A DNA stretch of 64,000 bases from Oceanobacillus halophilus. GTDB lineage: Bacteria; Bacillota; Bacilli; Bacillales; Amphibacillaceae. Location of the stretch: the NCBI RefSeq assembly GCF_003628505.1, contig NZ_RBZP01000007.1:1-64000 (forward strand). The letters run 5' to 3'. The notes beneath the pieces are model-generated. The model was given only the letters and a program-made list of their open reading frames with translations. It was not told where the DNA came from and searched no databases. Position 1 is the first letter of the stretch; the number at the start of each line of letters is the position of its first letter. The position numbers and the translations under genes are program-made. Positions 1 through 9,502 of the stretch are shown piece by piece.

Positions 1-246
1 ACAACCTTTTTATAGGCGTTCACAGCTTTTTATAGGCGCTCACAACTTTTTATGGGCGTTCACATCTTTTTATAGGCGTTCACAACTTTTTATAGGCGTT
101 CACAGCTTTTTATAGGCGCTCCCATCTTTTTATAGGCGTTCACAACCTTTTTATAGGCGTTCACAACCTTTTTATAGGCGTTCACATCTTTTTATAGGCG
201 CTCACATCTTTTTATAGGCGTTCACATCTATTTACAGGTGCTTCCC
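1..246. repeat. Tandem array of about 12 imperfect 20-bp units
   Basis: The unit reads roughly TTTTTATAGGCGTTCACAAC and repeats every 20 bp, with two 21-bp steps near 150-175. The last copy (about 233) is degraded. The window starts inside the array, so its full length is unknown. It ends about 25 bp before the stop codon of the minus-strand ATPase gene, so it lies immediately downstream of the importer operon. Units are contiguous, without unique spacers. Confidence 0.9.
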
Positions 247-270
247 ACAGTTTAATAAAAGCTACACCAT

Positions 271-1719
271 CTACACATGACTAATCTCTTGGAAATTAAT
301 GATTCTATCACTAATTCTCCTTAGTAGACTATGATCATGACTTATTGCAAGGACTCCTATGTTTCTTTCCTTTGCGAGTTTTAAGACTAGTTGCCATAAT
401 CTCGCCTGTGTTACTGCGTCAAGCATGGTAGTCATTTCGTCTGCGATTAAATAACGTGTATTTTCATGGAGCGCACGTGCTATACAAAACCGTTGCAACT
501 CCCCACCGGAAAGTTCACTCGGCCAGCGCGTGAGCCATTCTTGTTTGATGCCGAACTCGTCAAGCAACGCACTTTCTGTCATATTACTTTCCTTTAGCAC
601 TTTTCTCATTTGCCAGCGAGGATTAATCGCTTTTTCTGGATGTTGCCAGACTAGTTGAACAGGATGGGGGCCATTTCGCTCTGGTTTCCTTCCAGCTATT
701 TGAATACTCCCTGTCTCTGGTTTCAAATATCCCGCAATCACCTGAGCCATCGTTGTTTTTCCAGAACCACTATATCCATGGATGCCTACGATTTCATTAG
801 GACGTATCATTAAGTCCAGGTTTTTAAATACATATGGTCCTCTTTCATATTTATAACTAATGGACTTTATTTCCAGGCTCTCACTAGGAAATGATTCCCC
901 CTCTAGATTTTTTACATATCCTGGATGAAATTCATTTTGTGGCAATGCGTTCCATAATGCTTTGGTAAAAGGATGCTTTAAATTATCTCCAGTGCCTGAA
1001 AAATCGTTTGCATCTGCTGTTTCAATCGTTTCTCCAGCTTGAAAAACAACGACTTTATCTGCAATTTTCAGAGCAGTTTCTAAATCATGACTGATAAACA
1101 TGATTCCCTTTCCATTTAGAGCCAATTCTTTTATTTGCCTCACTGTCTCTTCCAAAGATTTTGGATCTAATCCAGGTGTTGGTTCATCTGCAACAATTAA
1201 CTCAGCTGAACTAACCATCGCAGTTGCAGCTAGTACTTTTCTTGCCATCCCTCCGGATAATTCAAAGGGATATTTGTTTACAGCATTTGTTGGAAGTCCT
1301 ACTTGTTTAAAAATATCATGTTGTATTTCTGCTTTATCTCCAGCTTGTATTGCCTCCTGTACTTGTTTCCCTACTTTCATCAGTGGATTCAGGGAATTAA
1401 CAGATTGAGGAATCATGGATATTTTCTTCCCACGAAGTTCTTCCTGAAGATGCTTTGTTAAAACTTTTCCTTTAAATTTGAGCTGGCCTTTACAAATCGC
1501 ATGATCTGGAAGAATTCCAAGTATCGCATTGACTAACAAACTTTTCCCCGAACCACTCGCACCAATTACTGCAACAATTTCACCTTGGTGAATGGTCATA
1601 CTCAACCTTTTTACTACTTCTACGGTCGTTTCTTTTAATCCTTTTTTATATGCTCGAAAAGATAAGGAAAAATCCTCCACCTCAAGTAACGGAGGATATT
1701 TATGCGTTTTTTCATTCAT
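271..1719 (-). CDS. Fused ATPase (two ABC domains) of a peptide/nickel-type importer
   Basis: This protein should energise the Opp/Dpp/Nik-type importer encoded just upstream. Two complete nucleotide-binding domains lie in one 482-aa chain. Domain 1 has Walker A GASGSGKS at 53-60, signature LSGGM at 154-158 and ADEPTPGLD near 177-185. Domain 2 has GYSGSGKT at 315-322, LSGGE at 403-407 and IADEMTTMLD near 425. The HPFTKAL stretch after domain 1 is typical of OppD/NikD tails. Most relatives encode the two ATPases separately (NikD and NikE), so this is a DE fusion. It is last in the operon, 14 bp after the permease. Substrate (nickel, metallophore or peptide) cannot be decided from sequence. Confidence 0.88.
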   Translation of the reverse strand: MNEKTHKYPPLLEVEDFSLSFRAYKKGLKETTVEVVKRLSMTIHQGEIVAVIGASGSGKSLLVNAILGILPDHAICKGQLKFKGKVLTKHLQEELRGKKISMIPQSVNSLNPLMKVGKQVQEAIQAGDKAEIQHDIFKQVGLPTNAVNKYPFELSGGMARKVLAATAMVSSAELIVADEPTPGLDPKSLEETVRQIKELALNGKGIMFISHDLETALKIADKVVVFQAGETIETADANDFSGTGDNLKHPFTKALWNALPQNEFHPGYVKNLEGESFPSESLEIKSISYKYERGPYVFKNLDLMIRPNEIVGIHGYSGSGKTTMAQVIAGYLKPETGSIQIAGRKPERNGPHPVQLVWQHPEKAINPRWQMRKVLKESNMTESALLDEFGIKQEWLTRWPSELSGGELQRFCIARALHENTRYLIADEMTTMLDAVTQARLWQLVLKLAKERNIGVLAISHDHSLLRRISDRIINFQEISHV

Positions 1720-1733
1720 GTCTGGTCCCCCTC

Positions 1734-2549
1734 CTAAGATTTTTGTCCATGAAATGGGTCCACGAGTAAGCGGAGATTTTTTCCTAACATATCAAATAAC
1801 CCAACAACCATTAACAAACAAAGACCTGGGAAGAATGCAAGCCACCACATACCAATAGATAAATATCTCATGGATTCAGAAAGAATAATTCCTATCGCAG
1901 GCTGTTCCGCTGGTAATCCGAATCCTAAGAAGGTAATGGCCGCTTCGTGTAATATTGCGTGGGGAAATAGTAGCAAAAATCCTATGAAAAGCTGCGGTAA
2001 TAAATGCGGTGCATAGTGATGCCTGGCAATCCACAACCTTGACTTACCAAGCCTTTGTGATACACCTACATATTCCATGGAACGAACTTGCAGCATCTCT
2101 GCTCGAAGCACTCTAGTTAAATGGGGCCAATGTGTTAAAGCGAGACCCATTATAACTCCTCGTAGGCCACCACCTAATGAAAAGGAAATTAAGATTAAAA
2201 TAACGATGTGCGGCACACTTAGAAATAGGTCGATAAGCCAGGTAACTATCCGGTCACACAAGTTATTCCAGGAAGCTAACAGGCTAAGAAATAAAGCTAT
2301 TAACGTACTGGAAAAAGCAGCTAAGAGGCCAACTCCAATACTTAAAGTTAGTCCCTTTATCGTCCGAACCAACATATCGCGTCCGAGCCAATCCGTTCCA
2401 AATAAATGGTCATATGAAGGGGCCTGATTTTTTCTCTCCATATTAATAGCAAAACTGTCTTCTCCAAGCAGCAGTCCAACTACTATAACAATCAACAGTA
2501 GCATAAACGATATTAATATCGAAAAAACGGTTCGTATTCTCAAGTTCAT
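1734..2549 (-). CDS. ABC importer permease, NikC/OppC-like
   Basis: Second membrane subunit of the importer, 271 aa. An N-terminal membrane segment (about 8-28) is followed by the OppC-family hallmark HLFGTDWLGRDML near 49-61. About five further hydrophobic segments follow, with an EAA-type coupling loop (EYVGVSQRLGKSRLW) that should contact the ATPase, and ITFLGFGLP near the end. Its ATG overlaps the stop of the upstream permease... more exactly, the upstream stop TAA and this ATG lie at the TAATG junction at 2547-2551, which implies translational coupling. Assignment to the family is secure; the substrate is not. Confidence 0.87.
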   Translation of the reverse strand: MNLRIRTVFSILISFMLLLIVIVVGLLLGEDSFAINMERKNQAPSYDHLFGTDWLGRDMLVRTIKGLTLSIGVGLLAAFSSTLIALFLSLLASWNNLCDRIVTWLIDLFLSVPHIVILILISFSLGGGLRGVIMGLALTHWPHLTRVLRAEMLQVRSMEYVGVSQRLGKSRLWIARHHYAPHLLPQLFIGFLLLFPHAILHEAAITFLGFGLPAEQPAIGIILSESMRYLSIGMWWLAFFPGLCLLMVVGLFDMLGKNLRLLVDPFHGQKS

Positions 2550-3538
2550 TAGCCTCTCCCCCTTCTAATCTGAGGATTGACCACGTTATATAAAAGATCC
2601 GCAAAAAGGTTTCCAACAAACACAAATATGGTACTACATAATACAATCCCTAATAATAATGGGACATCCCCACCTAGACCAGCATCGACAACTGCTTGCC
2701 CAAGACCTGGATAGGAAAACACTTGCTCAGCTAGCACAGCCCCGCCAAAGATTTCGCCAAACGAAGCAAAATGCAGAGAGATAGCAGGCAACGAAATATT
2801 ACGAAGGCCATGGTGGTAAATAAGTTTCCAACCGTTGGTTCCTTTGGATTTTGCATAGCGAATATAATCACTATTTAAAACATCAATCAGTTTTTGTCTC
2901 GTATGTAGTGCTATGCTGGATATCCCAACCACACTTAAAGTCAACGCCGGGAGAAGCAAATGCCGTAATTTTTCCATAAAAGAAACATCTTCTGCTACTA
3001 CACCAGCTGGAGTTCCTAATCCTACTGGAAACCAACCTAACCAAACAGAAAAAACCATTAATAGTAATAAACCTAACCAAAATGTTGGTGTAGAGGCTAG
3101 TGTATAACAATATCCTTTAATCATACGATCGAGCCATGTCCCTTCTTTCATGCCTGACACGATACCAAGTAAAAAGCCTATCACGCCTGAAAGGACCCAT
3201 GCTACCCCCATTAATGCCAATGATGCGAGAAATCGTTCTGCTATCACATCTTTTACTGGAGAACGATATATCAAGGAAGTACCTAAGTCTCCTTGAAGTA
3301 TCGCTTTTACCCAATTACTGAACTGTATATAGCTCGGTTCATTGAGTCCCCAGTACTCTGCAATTTCCTGTCTTTGCTCCGGGCTTACTCTGTTCATATC
3401 TGCCCCAACATAAGATCTAACAGGATCTATTGGCGAAGAGTCCACCAGGATAAACGATAGAATGCTAACTGCAACGAGTAAAGTTGCAAGTCTTATTGAT
3501 TTACCTAAAAAATAATGCACAAAGCGTTTTACATACAA
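2549..3538 (-). CDS. ABC importer permease, NikB/OppB-like
   Basis: First membrane subunit of the importer, 329 aa, the usual OppB/NikB length. It has an N-terminal membrane anchor (about 16-34), an extracellular loop containing EYWGLNEPSYIQF and GDLGTS, then five membrane segments. The EAA loop YIRYAKSKGTNGWKLIYHH (about 226-244) is the ATPase contact. It is 15 bp downstream of the solute-binding lipoprotein and shares one base with the next permease gene, so the four genes form one operon: binding protein, NikB, NikC and fused NikDE. Confidence 0.88.
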   Translation of the reverse strand: MYVKRFVHYFLGKSIRLATLLVAVSILSFILVDSSPIDPVRSYVGADMNRVSPEQRQEIAEYWGLNEPSYIQFSNWVKAILQGDLGTSLIYRSPVKDVIAERFLASLALMGVAWVLSGVIGFLLGIVSGMKEGTWLDRMIKGYCYTLASTPTFWLGLLLLMVFSVWLGWFPVGLGTPAGVVAEDVSFMEKLRHLLLPALTLSVVGISSIALHTRQKLIDVLNSDYIRYAKSKGTNGWKLIYHHGLRNISLPAISLHFASFGEIFGGAVLAEQVFSYPGLGQAVVDAGLGGDVPLLLGIVLCSTIFVFVGNLFADLLYNVVNPQIRRGRG

Positions 3539-3553
3539 TTTGCTTCCTCTTTT

Positions 3554-5155
3554 CTACTCTTTCCACTGCCACTTTTCTATAAAGTCTGTTATTGGCCAAC
3601 CATGCCCATGAGGCTGAATCTTTTGTTCACCAATTTCAAGGTTATCATTGATAAAATAAACATGCTCCAGATTTACCAGCCAAGCCCACGGTGCGTCCCC
3701 TTTTGCAGAGAATCCTTCTTCTCCATCCCATTGGGCTTTCTTCCAATAATTGATGGCCTCTTCTTCGGATGAAGCGTGAAGTGCTTTGTTCATATACTCA
3801 TCAACAGTTGGATTAGAATAGTAGTTTGAATTATAGTATCCGATTCCTCTTGTCTTACTGCTATATAAATTATACAATTCTAATGGATCATGACTTCCCC
3901 ACCCCATCATAACAGGTTGTGAATACATCAACTGTTCAATTTCATTCCAGCTTTTCCCTTCAGTAATAATCTTTATTCCCAAAGGTTTCATCATTTCTGC
4001 TAAGCTCATGGACAACGATTGACGAATTTGGTCATCTGCTGGATAGAGTAAGGAAAAAGCCGCTTCTTTTCCATCCTTTTCTCGCAATCCATCTCCATTC
4101 ATCTTCCAGCCTGCTTCTTCCAATATTTCTTCCGCTAACTCAACATTACTGTCTTCCATTACTGTATCTGGATTCCACCATGGCAATTGATCCGCCACGG
4201 AATATGCTGGGGTACCGAATCCATCTACCACACCATCCACTAATGCTTGTCTGTCCACAGCAACATTAATTGCTTTTCGAATGGCAATATCTGATGTTAC
4301 ATCATTCCCAATCGGAAAACCTTCTTCCGTATATTCTCCAGTTGGTACGTATGGAAACATAACGCCACGATTATCAACAGACGGTAATTCCATTCGCTTC
4401 ATTCCAGAAATCTCCTGATTAGCAAAGGTAGATGGAACAGAAACAACATCTAGCTCTCCTGCTTTAGCAGCAGCAAACGCTGCATCTTCTGATAAGAATA
4501 GAAAAGTTAGTTTATCAAAAACTGGTGTTTCCCCATCATAATAAGGATTTTTTTCAACAATAATTTGCTGTCCTTTATCCCATTGAACAAGCTGATATGG
4601 ACCAGAGCCAATTGGGTGCTCATTGTAATTCTCGTCATATGCATGTTCTGGAACAATGCCTGTTGAAACCAATATAGATAGGAAAGTAGAATCTGGCTCC
4701 CTCAAGATAAACTTCACCGTATTCGCATCTATCGCCTCCACTTTCTTCATATTACTTAAGTCAACAACAGACCCACTCTGTTTGGTTTTCTGAAAAGTAA
4801 AGACGACATCCTCCACGGTCAAAGCTTCCCCATCAGAAAATTGCACATCATCACGAATAGTTACCTTCCAAATCAATCCATCAGAACTCACTTCATAACT
4901 TTCAGCCAAATCATATTCTACATGAAAATCTTTATCATACCTCATCAAGGTACTTTGAAATAATGGGGAACCATATCTTCCCCATCCTGTTGTTGGGTCA
5001 AATCCCTCTTCTGGTTCCCCACCAATTGCAAGTACTAATTCTTTCTGATTATCAGTACTGTCATTCTTCGTTTCTTCTATTTCACTTGGATTATCTGTAC
5101 ATGCCACCAAACTAAATAAACTGCTAATTACCAAGACTACAATTATTTTCTTCAT
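3554..5155 (-). CDS. Solute-binding lipoprotein of peptide/nickel ABC importer (SBP family 5)
   Basis: Extracellular binding protein of the importer, anchored as a lipoprotein. I start it at the ATG at 5155, preceded by AAAGGAG, rather than 17 codons upstream. The N-terminus is then a classical lipoprotein signal ending in the lipobox LVAC (Cys19). The 533-aa protein carries SBP_bac_5 features: ESYEVSSDGLIWKVTIRDDVQFSDGEALT is split across the 80-110 region, followed by SGPYQLVQWDKG and the FD-rich C-terminal lobe. The early TTGWGRYGSPLFQS stretch resembles the NikA/DppA-like subgroup. First gene of the operon, divergent from cydA with about 200 bp between. Ligand unknown: nickel, metallophore or peptide. 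Confidence 0.87.
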   Translation of the reverse strand: MKKIIVVLVISSLFSLVACTDNPSEIEETKNDSTDNQKELVLAIGGEPEEGFDPTTGWGRYGSPLFQSTLMRYDKDFHVEYDLAESYEVSSDGLIWKVTIRDDVQFSDGEALTVEDVVFTFQKTKQSGSVVDLSNMKKVEAIDANTVKFILREPDSTFLSILVSTGIVPEHAYDENYNEHPIGSGPYQLVQWDKGQQIIVEKNPYYDGETPVFDKLTFLFLSEDAAFAAAKAGELDVVSVPSTFANQEISGMKRMELPSVDNRGVMFPYVPTGEYTEEGFPIGNDVTSDIAIRKAINVAVDRQALVDGVVDGFGTPAYSVADQLPWWNPDTVMEDSNVELAEEILEEAGWKMNGDGLREKDGKEAAFSLLYPADDQIRQSLSMSLAEMMKPLGIKIITEGKSWNEIEQLMYSQPVMMGWGSHDPLELYNLYSSKTRGIGYYNSNYYSNPTVDEYMNKALHASSEEEAINYWKKAQWDGEEGFSAKGDAPWAWLVNLEHVYFINDNLEIGEQKIQPHGHGWPITDFIEKWQWKE

Positions 5156-5359
5156 TATATATACTCCTTTGTATCGATAACAACATTGTTTCTTATTGAA
5201 GTTCATCTATACCATTTTAATTTCTGTTCCTTCATACCGCAATAATAGTTATCGACATATTATTGTAACAATAGTTTGCTTAATCGTTCACACAATTATC
5301 TTATTCAGGAAAAATATGGTGATATATTTAAATTAGAAGAACATGGGAGGGATAAAAAA

Positions 5360-6763
5360 ATGACAGAACTTATTCTAGCGAGAATGCAGTTTGCATCGAC
5401 CACCATATTTCATTTTCTTTTTGTTCCATTATCCATCGGTCTAGCATTTATCGTAGCTATTATGCAAACAATGTACTATTTTACGAAAAAAGACATGTAT
5501 CTGAAAATGACTGAATTTTGGGGGAAATTTTTTCTTATTAACTTTGCAGTCGGTGTCGTTACTGGTATTATTCAAGAATTCCAGTTTGGCATGAACTGGT
5601 CCGAGTATTCTCGATTTATGGGAGATATATTCGGTGTTCCATTAGCTATTGAAGCATTACTTGCATTCTTTATCGAATCTACGTTTATTGGTGTTTGGAT
5701 ATTTGGTAAAGGACGACTTCCTAAAGGGTTACACTTAGCAAGCATTTGGCTAGTTGCAATTGGAACTGTTTTATCCGCATTTTGGATTCTATCAGCCAAC
5801 TCTTTTATGCAAAATCCGCTTGGTTATGAACTCGAAGGTGGCCGAGCCATTATGAATGACGTGTTTGCCGTTCTAACGAATCCAAAATTACTTGTAGCAT
5901 TTCCGCATACTATCTTTGCCGCACTTGCAACAGGGGGATTCTTTATAGCAGGTGTTAGTGCATGGAAACTATTAAAGAAAAAAGATATTACTTTCTTTAA
6001 ATCTTCCATGACGATTGCATTAATTGTTGCAGCAATATCATCCCTAGGTATCGCTTTTTCCGGACATTCACAAGCTGGATATCTTGTAGAAGCACAACCA
6101 ATGAAAATGGCTGCTGCAGAAGGTATTTATGAAAACACAGGTGACCCAGCTCCATGGACAGTTGTAGCTAGTATAGATACAGATAATAAAGAAACAAATT
6201 TCAGTCTTCAAATACCTTACTTGCTCAGCTTCTTGTCCTATGGCGAACTATCTGGTGAAGTAGAAGGGATGAACACTATTCAGGAACAATACACAGCACA
6301 ATACGGAGAAGGAGATTATATTCCTCCAGTTAAAACAACTTTTTGGAGTTTCCGTATTATGGTTGGTTTTGGCGGACTTATGATTCTTCTGAGTCTACTT
6401 GGATTAGCCTATCGTAAATGGGGTGTACCTGAGAATCATTCCTTCTATTTAAAATTTATGGTATTTATGATTTTCTCGCCTTATATTGCGAATACAGCAG
6501 GTTGGATTATGGCTGAAATGGGACGCCAGCCTTGGATTGTACAAGGTTTGTTGCAAACAGAAGCAGCTGTAAGTCCTAATGTTACTTCTGGACAAATCAT
6601 CTTTTCTCTCAGTGCATTTTTAATTATCTTTACACTATTATTAGCAGCAATGGTCTACCTATTTATAAGAGTCATTAAACAGGGGCCATATGCGAAGCAA
6701 GAAGAAGACGTGTCGACTTCAGATCCATTTGGAAAGGGAGGAATGGAACATGCAATTAAGTGA
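5360..6763 (+). CDS. cydA: Cytochrome bd ubiquinol oxidase subunit I
   Basis: Haem-carrying subunit of the high-affinity quinol oxidase in the cytoplasmic membrane. The start chosen is ATG 5360, ten bases after GGGAGGGA; 28 codons of upstream open frame look non-coding. The 467-aa product begins MTELILARMQFASTTIFHF, with the expected haem-ligand His18. It has PHTIFAALATGG around the second His and GWIMAEMGRQPW near 395, with the conserved Met/Glu of the haem-binding helix. The quinol loop is short, as in Bacillus-type CydA. The upstream gap holds only a weak Rex-like half site near 5285 (TTCACACAA). It overlaps cydB by 14 bp. Confidence 0.95.
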   Translation: MTELILARMQFASTTIFHFLFVPLSIGLAFIVAIMQTMYYFTKKDMYLKMTEFWGKFFLINFAVGVVTGIIQEFQFGMNWSEYSRFMGDIFGVPLAIEALLAFFIESTFIGVWIFGKGRLPKGLHLASIWLVAIGTVLSAFWILSANSFMQNPLGYELEGGRAIMNDVFAVLTNPKLLVAFPHTIFAALATGGFFIAGVSAWKLLKKKDITFFKSSMTIALIVAAISSLGIAFSGHSQAGYLVEAQPMKMAAAEGIYENTGDPAPWTVVASIDTDNKETNFSLQIPYLLSFLSYGELSGEVEGMNTIQEQYTAQYGEGDYIPPVKTTFWSFRIMVGFGGLMILLSLLGLAYRKWGVPENHSFYLKFMVFMIFSPYIANTAGWIMAEMGRQPWIVQGLLQTEAAVSPNVTSGQIIFSLSAFLIIFTLLLAAMVYLFIRVIKQGPYAKQEEDVSTSDPFGKGGMEHAIK

Positions 6764-7763
6764 GATATGGTTTCTGCTAATCGGTGTATTATTCGTCGGG
6801 TTTATCTTTTTGGAAGGCTTTGACTTTGGTGTTGGTATGAGCACCAAATTTCTAGCTCAAGGTGAGTCAGAAAGACGTGTGCTTATTAATACGATTGGGC
6901 CGTTTTGGGACGCAAACGAAGTCTGGCTTATTACTGCCGGCGGGGCTATGTTTGCAGCTTTCCCTCATTGGTACGCAACCTTATTCAGTGGATATTACGT
7001 CCCGTTTGTCGTACTGCTGCTAGCACTCATTGCTCGAGGAGTTGCATTTGAATTTAGAAGTAAAGCACATATGAGAAAATGGAGGCAAACTTGGGACTGG
7101 TCCATATTCTTAGGAAGTCTGCTCCCTCCATTCTTAGTTGGTGTGCTATTCACAAGCTTAATTAAAGGGTTACCAGTTGCCAGTGACATGAATATGGTTC
7201 TTGGTTTTACAGATGTCGTAAACCTTTATACAGTTGTAGGTGGTGTTGCATTTGTCCTACTTTCCTACTTACATGGCTTAATGTTTATTTCTCTAAAAAC
7301 GGAAGGATCCCTTCGTGAGCGAGCACGTAATCAGGCTAAAAAGCTCTATCTAGCATGTGGCATTGTCGTCGTTCTCTTTGTAGTACTTACGGGAATATAT
7401 ACATCTGCCTTCACAGAAAAAGGTGCAATAATCATTCCGTTATATGCCACAGCTGTCGTCTTGTATCTCCTTCTTTATCCGTTACTAAGGAGTAAAAAGG
7501 AAGGTCTCAGCTTTGCAGCCACGGGGCTAATCATGATTATTGTAACAGCTTCATTCTTTGTTACCTTGTTCCCAAACGTCATGATAAGCTCGATTGATCC
7601 AGCAAATAATATTAGCCTATACGCTGCAGCATCAGGAGATTACTCATTACAAGTAATGACCTACGTTGCATTAACTATGGTACCAATTGTTCTCGCATAC
7701 ACGATATGGAGTTATTACGTATTTCGTAAGCGGGTGACAACTAAGGAGCATCTGGAATACTGA
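6750..7763 (+). CDS. cydB: Cytochrome bd ubiquinol oxidase subunit II
   Basis: Partner of CydA in the bd oxidase, 337 aa. I start it at ATG 6750, which follows GAAAGGGAGG and gives the standard N-terminus MQLSEIWFLLIG. The family motif GFDFGVGM lies near 25-32, followed by FWDANEVWLITAGGAMFAAFP near 50-72 (cited in two parts: FWDANEVWLI, TAGGAMFAAFP). Eight or more membrane segments are visible. Its stop TGA shares a base with the ATG of the next gene (TGATG at 7761-7765), so cydA, cydB and the exporter genes are translationally coupled. Confidence 0.95.
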   Translation: MQLSEIWFLLIGVLFVGFIFLEGFDFGVGMSTKFLAQGESERRVLINTIGPFWDANEVWLITAGGAMFAAFPHWYATLFSGYYVPFVVLLLALIARGVAFEFRSKAHMRKWRQTWDWSIFLGSLLPPFLVGVLFTSLIKGLPVASDMNMVLGFTDVVNLYTVVGGVAFVLLSYLHGLMFISLKTEGSLRERARNQAKKLYLACGIVVVLFVVLTGIYTSAFTEKGAIIIPLYATAVVLYLLLYPLLRSKKEGLSFAATGLIMIIVTASFFVTLFPNVMISSIDPANNISLYAAASGDYSLQVMTYVALTMVPIVLAYTIWSYYVFRKRVTTKEHLEY

Positions 7764-9502
7764 TGGACAAACTACTGTTAACTTATAAAGGTATCAAAAA
7801 AATATTATTAATGATTGGGGTACTTACCTTCTTACAAGGCGTAATTATTGTGCTCCAAGCAATCTATCTATCAAAGTCTATTACAGCCTTGTTTCATGGG
7901 ACAGCTTGGACAGCTGTCCTTCCTTATCTTTTTTATTTTGCAGCACTTTTCCTATTACGACATTTTTTACAGTGGATAAAGGAACGAGTTAGTTATAACT
8001 TTGCCGAAAAAACAGCGATGGAAAAGCAATCACAGCTTCTACAAAAACTATTCGAAATTGGCCCACATGCTGTATCAAAGCACGGTACAGGTAATATGAT
8101 TACTCTTTGTATGGAAGGTATTCCAAATTTCCGTAAATATTTGGAATTGTTCATCCCACGATTTATATCCATGCTCGTGATTCCAGCAATTATTTTACTA
8201 TATGTATTCTCTTCTGACACATTATCAGGTGTGGTCCTACTAGTTACCATGCCCATTATGTTTGTATTTCTAGCTTTGTTAGGTATGGCCGCAAAGAAAA
8301 AAGTAGACGATCAGATGGGGACGTATCGTATCCTCTCCCACCATTTTGTTGATTCGTTACGAGGGATTGTCACTTTAAAATACTTAGGAAGAAGCAAATC
8401 TCATTCCAAGGCGATTGAGCATGTTAGTAATCAGTACCGAATTGCTACCAATCAGACATTAAGAGTCGCATTTTTATCTTCATTTTCTCTCAATTTCTTT
8501 TCCAGTTTATCGATTGCCCTCTTGGCAGTGGAATTAGGCGTTCGATTAATTGACGGAACTACTGGATTGGAAATTGCACTAGCCATGCTTATCTTAGCTC
8601 CAGAGTATTTTTCACCGGTTAGAGAATTTGGTAATGATTTTCATGCAACCATGGATGGAAAGGATGCGGGTACCCAAATCCATCAACTGCTTACACAAGA
8701 AACCATTCCTCTTGTTGAGAAAAAGGTTGATATGACACCATGGAATGAAAAAAGCTCCTTACATGTAGAAAATTTAAGCAAAATGGCGGATGATGAAGAC
8801 CGTTATATTATGAAGGATGTTCATTTCCAGGTGAAAGGTTTTAAAAAAATTGGTGTAATTGGAGCGTCTGGTGCTGGAAAATCTACACTTATTGACTTAT
8901 TAGCTGGATTCACGGCTCCAAATAGTGGATCAATTAAGGTAAATGATCAAACCATCCCCCATTTCGCCATACCAGAATGGCAGGAGCAATTAACCTATAT
9001 TCCACAGCATCCCTATATCTTTTCTGGCACAATAGCTGAAAATGTTTGCTGGTATACGCCAGATGCACCGAAAGATGCGATTAACGAGGCACTTAGAATA
9101 ACTGGTTTAACGGAATTAATAACGAAATTGCCAAAAGGAATGGATGAGAAAATTGGTCAGGGTGGCAGGAGTTTAAGTGGTGGAGAAGAACAGCGCATTG
9201 CCTTAGCACGCGCTATTTTAAAAGAACAGCCCATCATGGTATTTGATGAACCGACTGCACATCTAGATATTGAAACGGAACATGATATCAAACAAATGAT
9301 GTTACCAATTATGGAAAATAAATTAATCTTTTTCGCTACCCACCGTCTCCATTGGATACAGAACATGGATTTAATTCTTGTTATGGATAATGGAAGATTA
9401 GTAGAGATAGGAACACCTAAAGAATTATACGATGAACGAGGTTTTTACTACCAGCTTATTGGAGGTGAAATGGCAGATGAAGCTTTATCAGAAGTTTATT
9501 AA
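7763..9502 (+). CDS. cydD: Thiol reductant ABC exporter subunit CydD (called CydC in B. subtilis naming)
   Basis: Half-transporter needed for assembly of cytochrome bd; the CydDC heterodimer of E. coli exports cysteine/glutathione. The 579-aa chain has a six-segment membrane domain (1-310) and a C-terminal ATPase with Walker A GASGAGKS near 370, signature LSGGEEQR near 472 and VFDEPTAHLD. Start ATG 7763 overlaps the cydB stop. It precedes the second exporter gene with a 26-bp overlap. The two paralogues are named in reverse order in B. subtilis; I follow the family order in which the first is CydD. Confidence 0.9.
   Translation: MDKLLLTYKGIKKILLMIGVLTFLQGVIIVLQAIYLSKSITALFHGTAWTAVLPYLFYFAALFLLRHFLQWIKERVSYNFAEKTAMEKQSQLLQKLFEIGPHAVSKHGTGNMITLCMEGIPNFRKYLELFIPRFISMLVIPAIILLYVFSSDTLSGVVLLVTMPIMFVFLALLGMAAKKKVDDQMGTYRILSHHFVDSLRGIVTLKYLGRSKSHSKAIEHVSNQYRIATNQTLRVAFLSSFSLNFFSSLSIALLAVELGVRLIDGTTGLEIALAMLILAPEYFSPVREFGNDFHATMDGKDAGTQIHQLLTQETIPLVEKKVDMTPWNEKSSLHVENLSKMADDEDRYIMKDVHFQVKGFKKIGVIGASGAGKSTLIDLLAGFTAPNSGSIKVNDQTIPHFAIPEWQEQLTYIPQHPYIFSGTIAENVCWYTPDAPKDAINEALRITGLTELITKLPKGMDEKIGQGGRSLSGGEEQRIALARAILKEQPIMVFDEPTAHLDIETEHDIKQMMLPIMENKLIFFATHRLHWIQNMDLILVMDNGRLVEIGTPKELYDERGFYYQLIGGEMADEALSEVY

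Noticed and set aside
1-246. CRISPR array
   Set aside because: Units are contiguous 20-mers with no unique spacers and no cas genes are present.
5279-5300. Rex operator before cydA
   Set aside because: Only one half-site (TTCACACAA) is recognisable; the partner TTGTGAA is missing.
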